A DNA stretch of 64,000 nucleotides, taken from the NCBI GenBank assembly GCA_017893485.1, contig CM030364.1:45808754-45872753 (forward strand). Reading direction: 5' to 3'. Shown one piece after another: positions 11,875 to 20,601 of the stretch. The first letter of the stretch is position 1; every line of letters begins with the position of its first letter. The position numbers and the translations under genes are program-made. The notes under the pieces were generated by a model. The model made no database searches, was not told the origin of the DNA, and saw only the letters and a program-made list of their open reading frames with translations. This DNA is from Hemerocallis citrina. Lineage: Eukaryota; Streptophyta; Magnoliopsida; Asparagales; Asphodelaceae.

Positions 11875-12637
11875 CTAGTTGTTGCCCATTGAGAACTGAG
11901 CCTGGAGCCTGTCCACTGTCGTCTTATTCAGCTGGAAGGCCTTAGCAAGAACATCGTCTGAAATAGGAGGCATCGATCCGAATACAGTATTGGCTACCAT
12001 GACAACTCCTGGATTTTGACTACTGAGGCCTGAAAGCGTTACTGCATTCACATGACCAGGATTATATTGAAAATGAATCAGTCCTTGTGGGAACACAAAC
12101 ACATCACCCTTGTTAAGGACCTTAGTGAAGAGCTTAGAATTTGAAGAAACAAAGCCTACATATATCGAGCCTTCTAACACAGTTAGGATCTCGGTTGCTC
12201 GTGGGTGGTAATGAGGTGCGATCAACCCATAAGGTAAAAAGTCAATTCGAGCCAAAGAGATGCCAAGATTGTTGAGGCCTGGAATTTGAGCTGCACTGAC
12301 TAGAGTTACACCAGCACCAAGTGGATTACTTGTGTTGGCCGGCTTGTCAAGGCCAGTCATGAAGAAATCATTAGCTGTTGCAAGCTTTGGGTCCTTGCAC
12401 ACTAGTCCGTTGACAAATACTGCAGTAATATTACAAGTAGAAATCAAAAGTAAGGTATTGATTCGCAAACAATTATATATCTTAATTTATAGAAAGCGTG
12501 TGGTATAAAATATCATGTAAAATACCAGAGGAAGTATTATCGGCTACGCAGAAGTCTTGCAGAGAGCTGGGATCAGAAGCAGTTGTGAGAGAGGTGGTGA
12601 GTGCGAGGAGTGCAAGAAACAGAATACGGGCAGCCAT
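11875..12637 (-). CDS. Germin-like protein (secreted cupin), copy A
   Basis: Two exons: 12637-12526 (37 codons plus one base) and 12419-11875, with a 106-bp GT...AG intron, give 218 residues, the usual germin-like length. The start is the ATG at 12637: it opens a signal peptide ([20 protein letters not shown], residues 1-20). The internal ATG at 12468 lies in the intron. Cys30 and Cys45 form the conserved N-terminal disulfide. Cupin box 1 supplies His107, His109 and Glu114; box 2 ([13 protein letters not shown]) supplies His153, so all four Mn-binding ligands are present. A KGD triplet (141-143) and N-glycosylation sites (NTS, NKT) are also there. Germin-like proteins form apoplastic oligomers with oxalate oxidase, superoxide dismutase or other activity; which applies here is not readable. 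Closest in style to GLP subfamily 2/1. Confidence 0.93.
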
Positions 12638-12719
12638 TTCTGTAGGGGGAGATATGTAGTTAATTTGAGTTCAGAGAGGACTAGATTAGAGGATGGATTC
12701 CAATGGAGCATAAGATGGG

Positions 12720-12727
12720 TATATATA
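12720..12727 (-). promoter_or_regulatory. TATA box of GLP copy A
   Basis: TATATATA, 83 bp upstream of the chosen ATG on the minus strand, fits a plant core promoter with a leader of about 50 nt. The same box is at 36416-36423 in copy B. Confidence 0.65.
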
Positions 12728-13027
12728 GTTGGCAGTGTAGTGAATGTGGGATGTAAGAAGTTTTAAATTGTCGTTGAAGTGCTTTGAAATGGTCAGGCCC
12801 ATGTTCAAGTAGAAGAAGTCTTCACAAGAGTGGGTGGTATATTTAATAGTTTACAACTTACTTTCCCATCTTTCATATACTAAATATATTTTTGATGAAT
12901 TTTCCGTTTCTGGAAGTTGCGACGAGATCAGTAAGAGAAGGTAAGATTTGATTGTGGACTAAGATATTGTTGAATAGTAGGAAAATATGCAGATACTGTG
13001 TATGATTGATGTCATCGATGATAGTAG

Positions 13028-13284
13028 TGTTGAAAAATTAACTTGATTTGGGTCTTAGCCCAAATAGATATGTTATCTTATGTATTTAATGTAATAGGCC
13101 CAACTTCTAGAAATTTACTCTAGAGAAATCTTATCAAGAAGTTTTTTCTAGATAAGTCTTAGGAGTTATCTAGAAGATAAGGATAACCTTAGAATTGTGG
13201 AGAAAATTCATAGCCATTAGATTACAGTTGTGTTGGCAAAATCCTAACCATTGGTTGGGTAATGCCACTAATATAAATAGGGGT
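13028..13284 (+). mobile_element. Truncated LTR replacing part of the GLP upstream flank
   Basis: Starts TGTTGAAAAATTAAC, carries LTR-promoter-like AATATAAATAGGGG near its right end, then joins flank sequence at GGCGAGCTCCC. Copy B has about 510 bp of unrelated sequence (36725-37238) between the same flanks. The right LTR end is missing, so this is a broken insertion plus deletion. Confidence 0.5.
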
Positions 13285-13627
13285 GGCGAGCTCCCCTCTC
13301 GTCCATAATTTCCTCAAACATTTGTACAGTAGGTCCCCATCTGCAATCAGCTGGGCGAGAGGATGGTCACTGCTCCCCTAATTGCCATCAGCCAAAGTAT
13401 AACTAGATACGCCTCCATGCTCTATCCTGTTTTGAAGATTTAGTTACATGATCTATGACTACTGGGTACCAGATTTAATGAACTTTCCTCCAAAAGTTGA
13501 TCTATGACTAATATCAGTTTTGGCTCTTCCACTCACTAATAACAATTTATATGGTAGTTTCTGTGTAACATACCATGATACCTGTAGTTTTGTTCGCTTT
13601 TACTTTGTTGCACTACGGATAACAATT
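13285..13627. other. Duplicated GLP upstream flank
   Basis: Matches 37239-37597 at about 3% difference. It contains the 3' portion of an unidentified minus-strand reading frame, better preserved in copy B. No other signal is seen. Confidence 0.5.
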
Positions 13628-14045
13628 TTTTTTTGAAGGGAAAAGGTAGGGTAAGTCCCTACCTCACTAAATATATATATAGAAAAACCATCATAAAGTT
13701 AAGATTACAAAAACAGACCAAGCAACTGCAGTATGCAAACTGAGTTCTTGGTCTGAAGATCAAAACCGGCCTACAGAACCTGGCCCAAAAAGTCTAGTCC
13801 AAACACACCAAAAAGCTAGATTTAAGTGCCCACACAGGGGTCCAAAAAAGTCCTCTCTGAACAGCCATGAAAATCACCATGAACAGCTACCCTCCTCACT
13901 TGCAGTCTGGCCACTGCGCATCAGTGCTTGGTGTAGTAGAAGCTCTTTAGCGTTCACGTCTGTCAATTCTTGTGCTATCTTCTGCTTTTTCTTCGCACTG
14001 CCGATCCCATCTAGCCAAGATCGAAACCAAAAAATTGCATTAGAA
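13628..14045 (-). mobile_element. 5'-truncated LINE (or SINE) with 9-bp TSD
   Basis: A 418-bp insertion begins with a T-run on the plus strand (a poly(A) tail on the minus strand). It is flanked by ATAACAATT at 13619-13627 and 14046-14054. The empty site with one ATAACAATT is in copy B near 37580. The poly(A) tail plus a 7-20 bp TSD is the signature of target-primed reverse transcription. Remnant frames on the minus strand have no recognisable domain, as expected for a LINE 3' end. Confidence 0.75.
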
Positions 14046-14054
14046 ATAACAATT

Positions 14055-14802
14055 GTTCTTGCTTTTTTTATTTTTATTTATTTATTTATTTATTATTTTA
14101 GGAAAAGCCTGCATTCCTTCTCGTATCTTTAGTTTTTGTATACATGCATGATTTCTTCATGCACTAACTTTCTGACACTTTGAAACAACATAGGGGTGGA
14201 CAACTATTATTCAAACCGACCAATCCGAACCTATTTAACCCGAACCAACCGGTTTTTAACTGAACCAATTGGGTTGAGTTAGCTCGGTTCTTGATCTTAA
14301 ATAACCAACTGGACCGGTTCGGATGTTGGATGAGGCTTTCAAATAACCAATGAAACCGAACCGATCGTACGTCTATGCATTAGTCCATAAAAAATTTAGT
14401 TCTTCTTTAATTTCTTGAATATACAAATAGTCATTTCTCATTTTCTTGGAGATGCAAACAGTCTCCTTTAATTTCTTTACTACAAATTGAGTAGTTGTTC
14501 TTACCCTTGTTTAGATTCTCCATAATCCTGTGTGTTATGTTGTTGAGAAATGCTTGATTTACAGTGTGACCCAGTTTAATAAAATCATGAAGTTGATGTA
14601 ACATTTAGTAGTTACTTTAATCAAATCAAGCAGAAATAGTTTTTTAAATCTTTTTTATTGTACCTGAAATTCAATTAGCTATGATTATTGATTCTGCAAG
14701 TCGTCGAAATCCATTGATTCTGCAAGAAAAAAAAAACAGTTAGAAAAAATGGCCTACGTGGCTAGCAATCGCCGACCTACAAAAAAATTTAAAAAAAAAA
14801 AA
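14055..14802. other. AT-rich intergenic sequence
   Basis: No gene seen. It contains a (TTTA)n run (14065-14095), a GLP-flank-like piece at 14100-14190, and a stretch rich in AACCGAACC/CCGGTTC phrases (14205-14360). Homology to the Tat element starts at about 14803 after an A-rich run. Confidence 0.5.
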
Positions 14803-15729
14803 TCGTACTAGGATTTATCGAGCTAAGACCCCCCCGGAATAGCGCCTCCTCGGTCAAGTCCTTCCAATCGAACTTCGGGCGATCGAGCAGCGTCTAAACC
14901 ATATCCTCCTCCTCGGTGCTAAGAGTTGGGCTCTGCTTGACCTTCTTTGGGACCGACTCTACCCAAGCTGTGGGGATTCCCCATGGCCCTCGACTTTGGA
15001 TGAGGAAGTACTTATCCCTCCAATTTTTTATCTAGTCCGGACAACTCACCAGCTTCGTCCCAAACCTCGGAGCCAGATAGAACCAGTACACGTCCTTATG
15101 CTGCTGGTGCATCCGGTACACCGTTCGGAGCACACTCGACCTAGGTTCAAGACTCGCCGCCTGACAGTGGAGGATGAATCCATTTATCAGCCTCCACACG
15201 TTTGGCATGTACTGAACGGGGCTGATGCGGAACCACCTCAACACTTTAGCGCCGAAGCGGTGAAGAGGGAACCGAAGTTCGGCCAAGAACGCTTGACTGG
15301 CCAGAAGCACATGTCAATGGGCATTGGCGAGTTGGCCCTCACCCCCGGCCCAGGGAGCATTAGGTCGAACTCTCTTGGGATCTGGAAGCACTCCCGAACC
15401 CTTACCAAGTCCTCCTCGGTAAGGATAGAGATCGTCTCGTCTGCTTTGGACGTCTCTCTGGCCTCATTTTCCTCGAAGCTTCGACCCATCCTGTACATTA
15501 TCCACTCCGCCTGGTCCCCCGAAAGGTCTCGAACCCTCTAAAGTCCGGTTAGAACCCCAGGTAACCTCCCGAACTTTCCCATTCTCCACTCCTCTTGGAT
15601 CCTCGTCTCAACGATTACCGAAGCCTGCCCTACCATGGCTTTGCCCTAGTTGATTGGAGGGACCTGACTAGAGGAAGCCTCGGGGGCAAGAAGAGGGGAG
15701 GCCTCCTTCCTCGAAGGGTCGATAGACAT
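14803..15729 (-). pseudogene. Antisense PF04195-like gene remnant in Tat remnant
   Basis: From the ATG at 15729 (MSIDPSRKEAS) the frame shows MLPGPGVRANSP, then after a frameshift LRFPLHRFGAKVLRWF, QYMPNVWRLINGFIL and FYLAPRFGTKL, aligning with exon 1 of the antisense gene at 55673-54678. The domain resembles the plant family Pfam calls putative gypsy type transposon (PF04195); the match is from memory. Stops (one right after VPPIN), at least one frameshift and loss of exons 2-3 make it non-functional. A leader intron (AAGGTAACTTC...TTTTAGAG) may precede the ATG. Confidence 0.75.
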
Positions 15730-15890
15730 TCTCTAAAAGAAAATAAGCTAAGTATGAAGTTACCTTGATTTGACAGCTATGGTCGGAAAACACACCGGAA
15801 GACGGTAAGAACTCGTCGAAAGCTCTCGCTAAGTGAAAATCTCGCCTGAGTAAAAAACGAGAATAGTGAGCAAATGCGAGAAGGGGTGGA

Positions 15891-15899
15891 GACTTATAG
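15891..15899 (-). promoter_or_regulatory. Putative TATA box of the antisense gene, Tat remnant
   Basis: On the minus strand the stretch reads CCCTATAAGTCTCCACCCC. The intact element has CTATAAATCTTCACCCC at the equivalent place (55865-55873), 160-190 bp upstream of the start codon. Conservation between diverged elements supports a real core promoter. Confidence 0.6.
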
Positions 15900-15959
15900 G
15901 GACTGAGGTTGGTGGCGCATTTACCAAGTTAAGAGGCCCCCAACAATGCAAAGTCCTGG

Positions 15960-16870
15960 CCCATTTGGTGAAAAATGCGAGAAATTGCGTTGAGTGGTCA
16001 AACGGCCTTGGGGTCCACTGGCCACGTGTCACTCTCCTAGTCGTCCCCGAAGCCGATTGCCACCGATGTTGAAATGCAAGAAAATGTGTTGATTGGTCAA
16101 CGGTGAAAGGGGCCCACTGGCCACGTGTCGCTCTCCTATTTGTCCCCGAGGTCACTTGCCACCGACGTCAAAATGAAAGAAAATGCGTTGACTAGTCAAC
16201 GATAGCTGGGACCCACTGGCCATGTGTCGCTCTCTTATTCGTCCCCGAAGTCGATTGTCACCGACGTCGAAATACAAGAAAATGCATTGACTGGTCAACG
16301 GTGGAAGGGGCCTACTGGCCACGTGTCGCTTTCCTATTTGTCTCCGAAGTCAATTGCCACCGACGTCAAAATGCAAGAAAATGTGTTGACCGGTCAACGG
16401 TGGCTGGGACCCACTGGCCACGTGTCACTTTCCTATTCGTCCCCGAAGTCGATTGCCTCCGACGTCAAAATGCAAGAAAATGCGTTGATCGGTTAACGGT
16501 GGCTGGGACCCACTGGCCACGTGTCGCTCTCCTATTCGTCCCCGAAGTCGATTGCCACCGACATCGAAACGCAAGAAAATGTGTTGACTGGTCAACCATG
16601 GAAGGGGCCCACTAGCCACGTGTCGCTCTCCTATTTGTCCCAAAGGTCACTTGCCACCGACGTCAAAATGCAAAAAAATGCGTTGACTGGTCAGCAGTGG
16701 CTAGGACCCACTGGCCACGTGTCGCTCTCCTATTCGTCCCCGAAGTCAATTGCCACCGACGTCAAAACGCAAGAAAATGCGTCGACCGGTCAACAGTGAC
16801 AGAGACCCACTCGCCACGTGTCGCTCTCCTATTCGTCGCCGAGGTCGATTGCCACCGACGTCCACAACGC
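15960..16870. repeat. 99-bp tandem array carrying W-box, G-box and GACGTC motifs
   Basis: The string GCCACGTGTC (or a one-base variant) occurs at 16021, 16120, 16219, 16318, 16417, 16516, 16615, 16714 and 16813: nine units at exactly 99-bp steps without indels. Each unit also has a GTTGACTGGTCAAC-type palindrome (two facing WRKY W-box cores; perfect as GTTGACCGGTCAAC in one unit) and most have CGACGTCAA. The array lies 60-970 bp upstream of the antisense TATA box. Because 99 is divisible by three, spurious open frames run through it. Confidence 0.9.
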
Positions 16871-17640
16871 GAAGAAGCAGGGGCCCACATACCACGAGTC
16901 ACCCCCTGGACTTCGGCAAGCTTTCCGAAGTCCTTTGCCACCAATGTCCAAAAAGCGAAGAAGAATTGGCCCAAACGCCACGTGTCGATCCCCTAGACTT
17001 CGACGAGTGTCCCAAAGTCAGTTGCCACCGACCTTTAAACAGGCAAAGTTCGCCCTCTTCACAGCCATCTGATCATCCAGAATTGCTCGTCGTTGCGTGA
17101 TCAAGGGCCCAGATTCGGCCACGTCACCCAGGGCCTGATTCACCTTTCGATCATTCAGATCTTCGTGCCCAAGGCTGATGGACGATCCAGATCGTGCCAC
17201 GTCATAAATAGGTGATTAAAATTTTTTTTTAATTATTAATTTTGAATTATTTATTTAAAAATTGCAAAAAAAATGATTAAAATTCAAGAAAATTAATTAA
17301 AAATTCTAAAAAGTAATTATTAATTCAGGAAAATATTTTTAATTCGGGTAAATAATTATTGGTTAGAATAATTAATTGGTGCTCCCGAAAAATAAATCAT
17401 CGCTTTGCAAAATTGAATAAATGATCCGAAAAATTAACTAAAGAATCGAGGAAAATCACCAAAAATCCAGAAGAGCCCAGAAGCAATTTTAAGCATGCTA
17501 CCAGCTCAGAAAAACACCATTACCCCTCAAACAAGGTTCAGACACCCTTTATGAACTCCGATAAAGTCCTATACGCCATTGAAACAACAAAACTATTCCC
17601 CAAAGGCTGTAGCACACAGTCTTTGGGAGTGGGGGGCTCG
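16871..17640 (+). other. Degenerate repeat tail and AT-rich 3' region of the Tat remnant
   Basis: Two or three decayed units of the upstream array run to about 17040. The region then passes through GCCACGTCATAAATAGG-like sequence (matching 58408-58424) and an AT-rich stretch to the polypurine tract before the LTR. No gene is present. Confidence 0.6.
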
Positions 17641-18214
17641 TGATATGGCAAAAAATGGGGCTAAATTGGAACCGTTCAAAATGGGTACGAATCTTAATGT
17701 TACAGGGGTAAGATGGTAATTTCACCAACAGACGTGTCCGAAATGAGAACCGGGTCCCTCCTCTTGGACCCGATAACCCGTGAACGGATCCAGTCAACTG
17801 AGAGCGGGTCAAAACCTATTCAGGACTAGTACAACAAGATAGGAGGAAGTCCTGGCACGTCCTTATCCTGAGGGGGTAGTTCTAACCACTTCTATCCAGT
17901 CGCATCGGGAAGTAGGGATTCATTCTTATCCTGAAACAGATTCCCACGGTGTAAATACCCCCTACCTCCTAAGGTTACAAGGTGATCACTCTCTGTCTAC
18001 TCAAGCTCTTTTCCTTTCCTTTTCTGTGTATTGACAAGAGCGTCGGAGGGTTCGTTGCCGGGATCCATCCCGGTATTTCAAACGTTTGTGCAGGTCCACG
18101 GGAGCACCAAGGAACCAGCCTATCAACTAGGGAAGAAGTCAGGTTTGGCCTATTCGAGTTCCTACGAATCCACAAGTTCTATCTATTACCCCCACACCTG
18201 ATTCAGCGGCAACA
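17641..18214 (+). repeat. 3' LTR of the Tat remnant (574 bp)
   Basis: Starts TGATATGGCAAAAAATGGGG and ends CAGCGGCAACA, paralleling the 592-bp LTRs at 43777 and 58838 in start, end, an internal TGTAAATACCCC promoter-like motif and GACAAGAGCGTCGGAGGG. The polypurine tract abuts it on the left. Confidence 0.85.
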
Positions 18215-18378
18215 GTTTCTATGTAACAGACAACGATACTTGTACCTTTTGATATTTTTAGTTTATGTATACATGCAAGATTTCTTCATGAACTCAATTT
18301 CTAACACTTTGAAACACATGGATGAACACTCGGAACGGCTTATTTAGTTCCCATGAGATTGTTGAATAGTAACGAGAT
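18215..18378. other. GLP-flank-like sequence between elements
   Basis: GTTTCTATGTAACAGACAAC and GATTTCTTCATGAACTC resemble the GLP flanks at 13555 and 11340. So the Tat remnant seems to have landed in an old GLP flank. A short direct repeat GAGATTGTTGAATAGTAA ends it. Confidence 0.5.
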
Positions 18379-20377
18379 TGTTGAATAGTAATGAGAATAA
18401 TAATAAAAAGAAAATAGGTTTAAGGTTTAATATTCCTACTACTTGAGATATGATACCCTCATTATCGGAATTGAAATATTCTTAGGCACTAAAACTAGAC
18501 CATTATATATGGGATAAGAATGGGTTTTGGGTACTGGGCTTTTTGCCCACTCAACCCGGTCCAATAAGTAACAGATAACACATGCAAACACATGTTGCCC
18601 CATATAATATTATACACAATTATTCTATTTATATTGAAAATACATCAATATATCCAACATTCTCCTCCTATATTCTCATTATATTATGCAATACCTGGTT
18701 ATCTCATCAGTTCCACATGTTGTGGACTGGATGACAACAATTTTAAATAAACATTCAATCATAAGAGAATATAAATCATAGACTAAATCAATTATAACTT
18801 GAATCGTTCAAATGAGATTGAACCAAAATAATCAAATAGTTCCAACACCATATCAAAACAGAATAGTTCACAATGACTAAACCAACTAGAGAAATTTTTC
18901 ATAGTTTCAAAATCAACCAAAACAAATAAACATCAAGAACAAAATAAGAGTTTTAAACTCAATTAACACAAGAGTCTAAACTCAAAAGAAGTTTTACCAC
19001 ACAAGTGACAAATTTATTCTCAAGAGAAATAAACCGAAACTATATCCTTGCAAACTGCTTTATGTTTACTCCTCCATTTTCAGTAAATTATTATTTTGAA
19101 ATCGATGTTGACAGATTTAACTCCTCCATCTTTGCTTGCATATTGCACATAAGAATATCATGAGACACATCTCTAAGAATTCTAGCAAACTACAAAAGAA
19201 CTTAGTACGATTAAAAAAAAGCTTAGCAAAAATATAACTTAAGCATCACAATCAAGTTTCTTTAACAAAATAAAGAACTAGAATTATTATAGTTTCTATA
19301 CAAGAACTATACTATGTTTCATATTGGAATGATAGAACGATCAAATCAATTACGGTTAAATCCTGAATCATCAAAATTGGATTGAAACATGGATCCATAA
19401 AAGAGATATATTATCAAAATTAGAATGATATAATGACAATTCTAAATATCGGAGACACATCGATAAGTTTTCACGCTTTTTTTTGAATAATGAGATGATC
19501 ATAAGTAAGTTATGAGAATATATAACATCATTGAATTTGGAATGACGTTATATATTAAAAAAATTTACTTAGAACTTTTCAAATTATCTAAAGTTTGTCA
19601 ATTGCCTAAAATTGAAGCACAAGTTTGAATTTCCCTATGGCTTCAATTGGATTCTAAATTTCAAAACAACTAGGATGTTAAAGCTTTCGGTCAATAACTT
19701 TTAACCTCATTTTCCCCATAGTTTTGATAATTAGATCACTTTCAAGTCTCTTAGCAAGAACATTAGCCATACTTTATCTCAATTTCACTTTATCTATGAG
19801 AAATTTCAACTAGGGGTTTTTCAGCCTTAATGCACTTCTCTTACCATTATAATGAGCTACAGTGCATTGTAGCTTGATAGTCGCAGAACAGAATTAGAGA
19901 GTTTACTTTAAATTTCGCAATGGATGACTAGCAACAAGTCCTTCAATCCACTCAGCATCTTTCCCTGCAGAAGATAAAACATAGAGCTCTGATTACATGG
20001 ATGATTGCGCAATTCATGTTTTCCTTTTGATTTCCATAATATTTCTGCTCCTCCTAGTATAAATACATGTCCACTAGTTGTCGACTTTCACTAAATTCTG
20101 AGCACTATAATGCATCAGGTCATCCATTCAATCCTGAAGGATGACTAGAGTAGCACAAAGCAAACTCTTGAGTACCTTTAGGTATCACATTAGCCTCTTA
20201 AAGACACTCCAATGTGTATTAATCTGATTACTAGAGAATTTTCATATCATATAACCTACCTAAAAGGTTGTGTCCGTTAGTGCAGATCTTTGTATACATG
20301 AGATTTTCAATAAGTTTAGAAATATCTAACTGTCTCATAGTTGCACCATCATTACGTGTCAACCTTTTATCATAATC
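18379..20377 (-). mobile_element. 3' half of copia family 2
   Basis: The LTR (18379-18659, 281 bp, minus strand) has on its inner side a purine tract (ATAGGAGGAGAA, minus strand 18671-18660), the expected layout of a 3' LTR. Upstream on the minus strand lie ~1 kb of AT-rich decay and then RNase H and reverse transcriptase remnants. The element is cut at 20377 by a CACTA end; what follows at 20602 is copia family 1. The missing 5' half may be elsewhere or deleted. Confidence 0.75.
19730..20377 (-). pseudogene. copia reverse transcriptase/RNase H remnant
   Basis: Minus-strand fragments ENLMYTKICTN, GKDAEWIEGL and AHYNGKR fit the end of copia reverse transcriptase and RNase H (GSLMY..., SKEAEW..., YNGKSRHI...), followed by an NVLAKRLES stretch where the family has a LADPLTK-like end. 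Several stops and frameshifts remove function. Confidence 0.65.
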
Positions 20378-20601
20378 CACTACAACAAATTTGTCATTTG
20401 ATAGCATTTGTAAAACTCTATAGAAGATATACGATAGCATTTTACAAAGGCTATCGAAGCCCACACTATTATAAGTATATAGCATTTTGGGGAAATGTTG
20501 TGCTCTTTATAGCGTTTCTAAAATGCTATTGGTGTGATAGTGTTTTGTGTAAACGCTGTGATTTTATAGCATTTTGAAAAACACTATTGTTTTGATAGCG
20601 T
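20378..20601 (+). mobile_element. CACTA transposon end with subterminal repeats
   Basis: Begins CACTACAACAAATTTG, a typical CACTA terminus, followed by at least six alternately oriented copies of a TATAGCATTTT/AAAACGCTAT-like unit, typical subterminal transposase-binding repeats. No second terminus is seen before 20602, so this is a truncated end. Confidence 0.7.

Larger units (their letters stand above)
10430..13025. repeat. High-identity GLP block, copy A (partner 34110-36720)
   Basis: Hand alignment finds roughly 20 substitutions and a few short indels over ~2.6 kb, below 1%. Sequence on either side in the same duplication differs by 3-6%. The left break is near 10410-10430, inside the last Helitron-like unit. 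On the right the copies diverge completely at about 13027/36725. Confidence 0.75.
14803..18214 (+). mobile_element. 3' remnant of a Tat-lineage Ty3/gypsy element
   Basis: This keeps only the part downstream of pol: an antisense gene remnant (15729-14803), a 99-bp tandem array, an AT-rich stretch, a purine-rich tract (GGGAGTGGGGGGCTCG) and a 574-bp 3' LTR. The layout and sequence parallel 54678-59429 of the intact element, so it is a diverged relative. Gag, pol and the 5' LTR are missing. The left break lies at the last codons of the antisense gene's exon 1. Confidence 0.85.

Noticed and set aside
12557..12766. 69-codon plus-strand frame at GLP exon 1
   Set aside because: Antisense shadow of the GLP signal-peptide exon and promoter.
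13028..13284. Complete solo LTR upstream of GLP copy A
   Set aside because: The left end and promoter-like TATAAATAG are present, but no CA end or TSD is seen; called truncated instead.
15960..16870. CRISPR-like regular array
   Set aside because: Units are contiguous tandem repeats with no unique spacers, in a plant retrotransposon.
16224..16996. Several overlapping frames of 70-116 codons with repeated CHRRQNARKCVDR-like text
   Set aside because: By-products of a 99-bp (3 x 33) tandem repeat that stays open in several frames on both strands.
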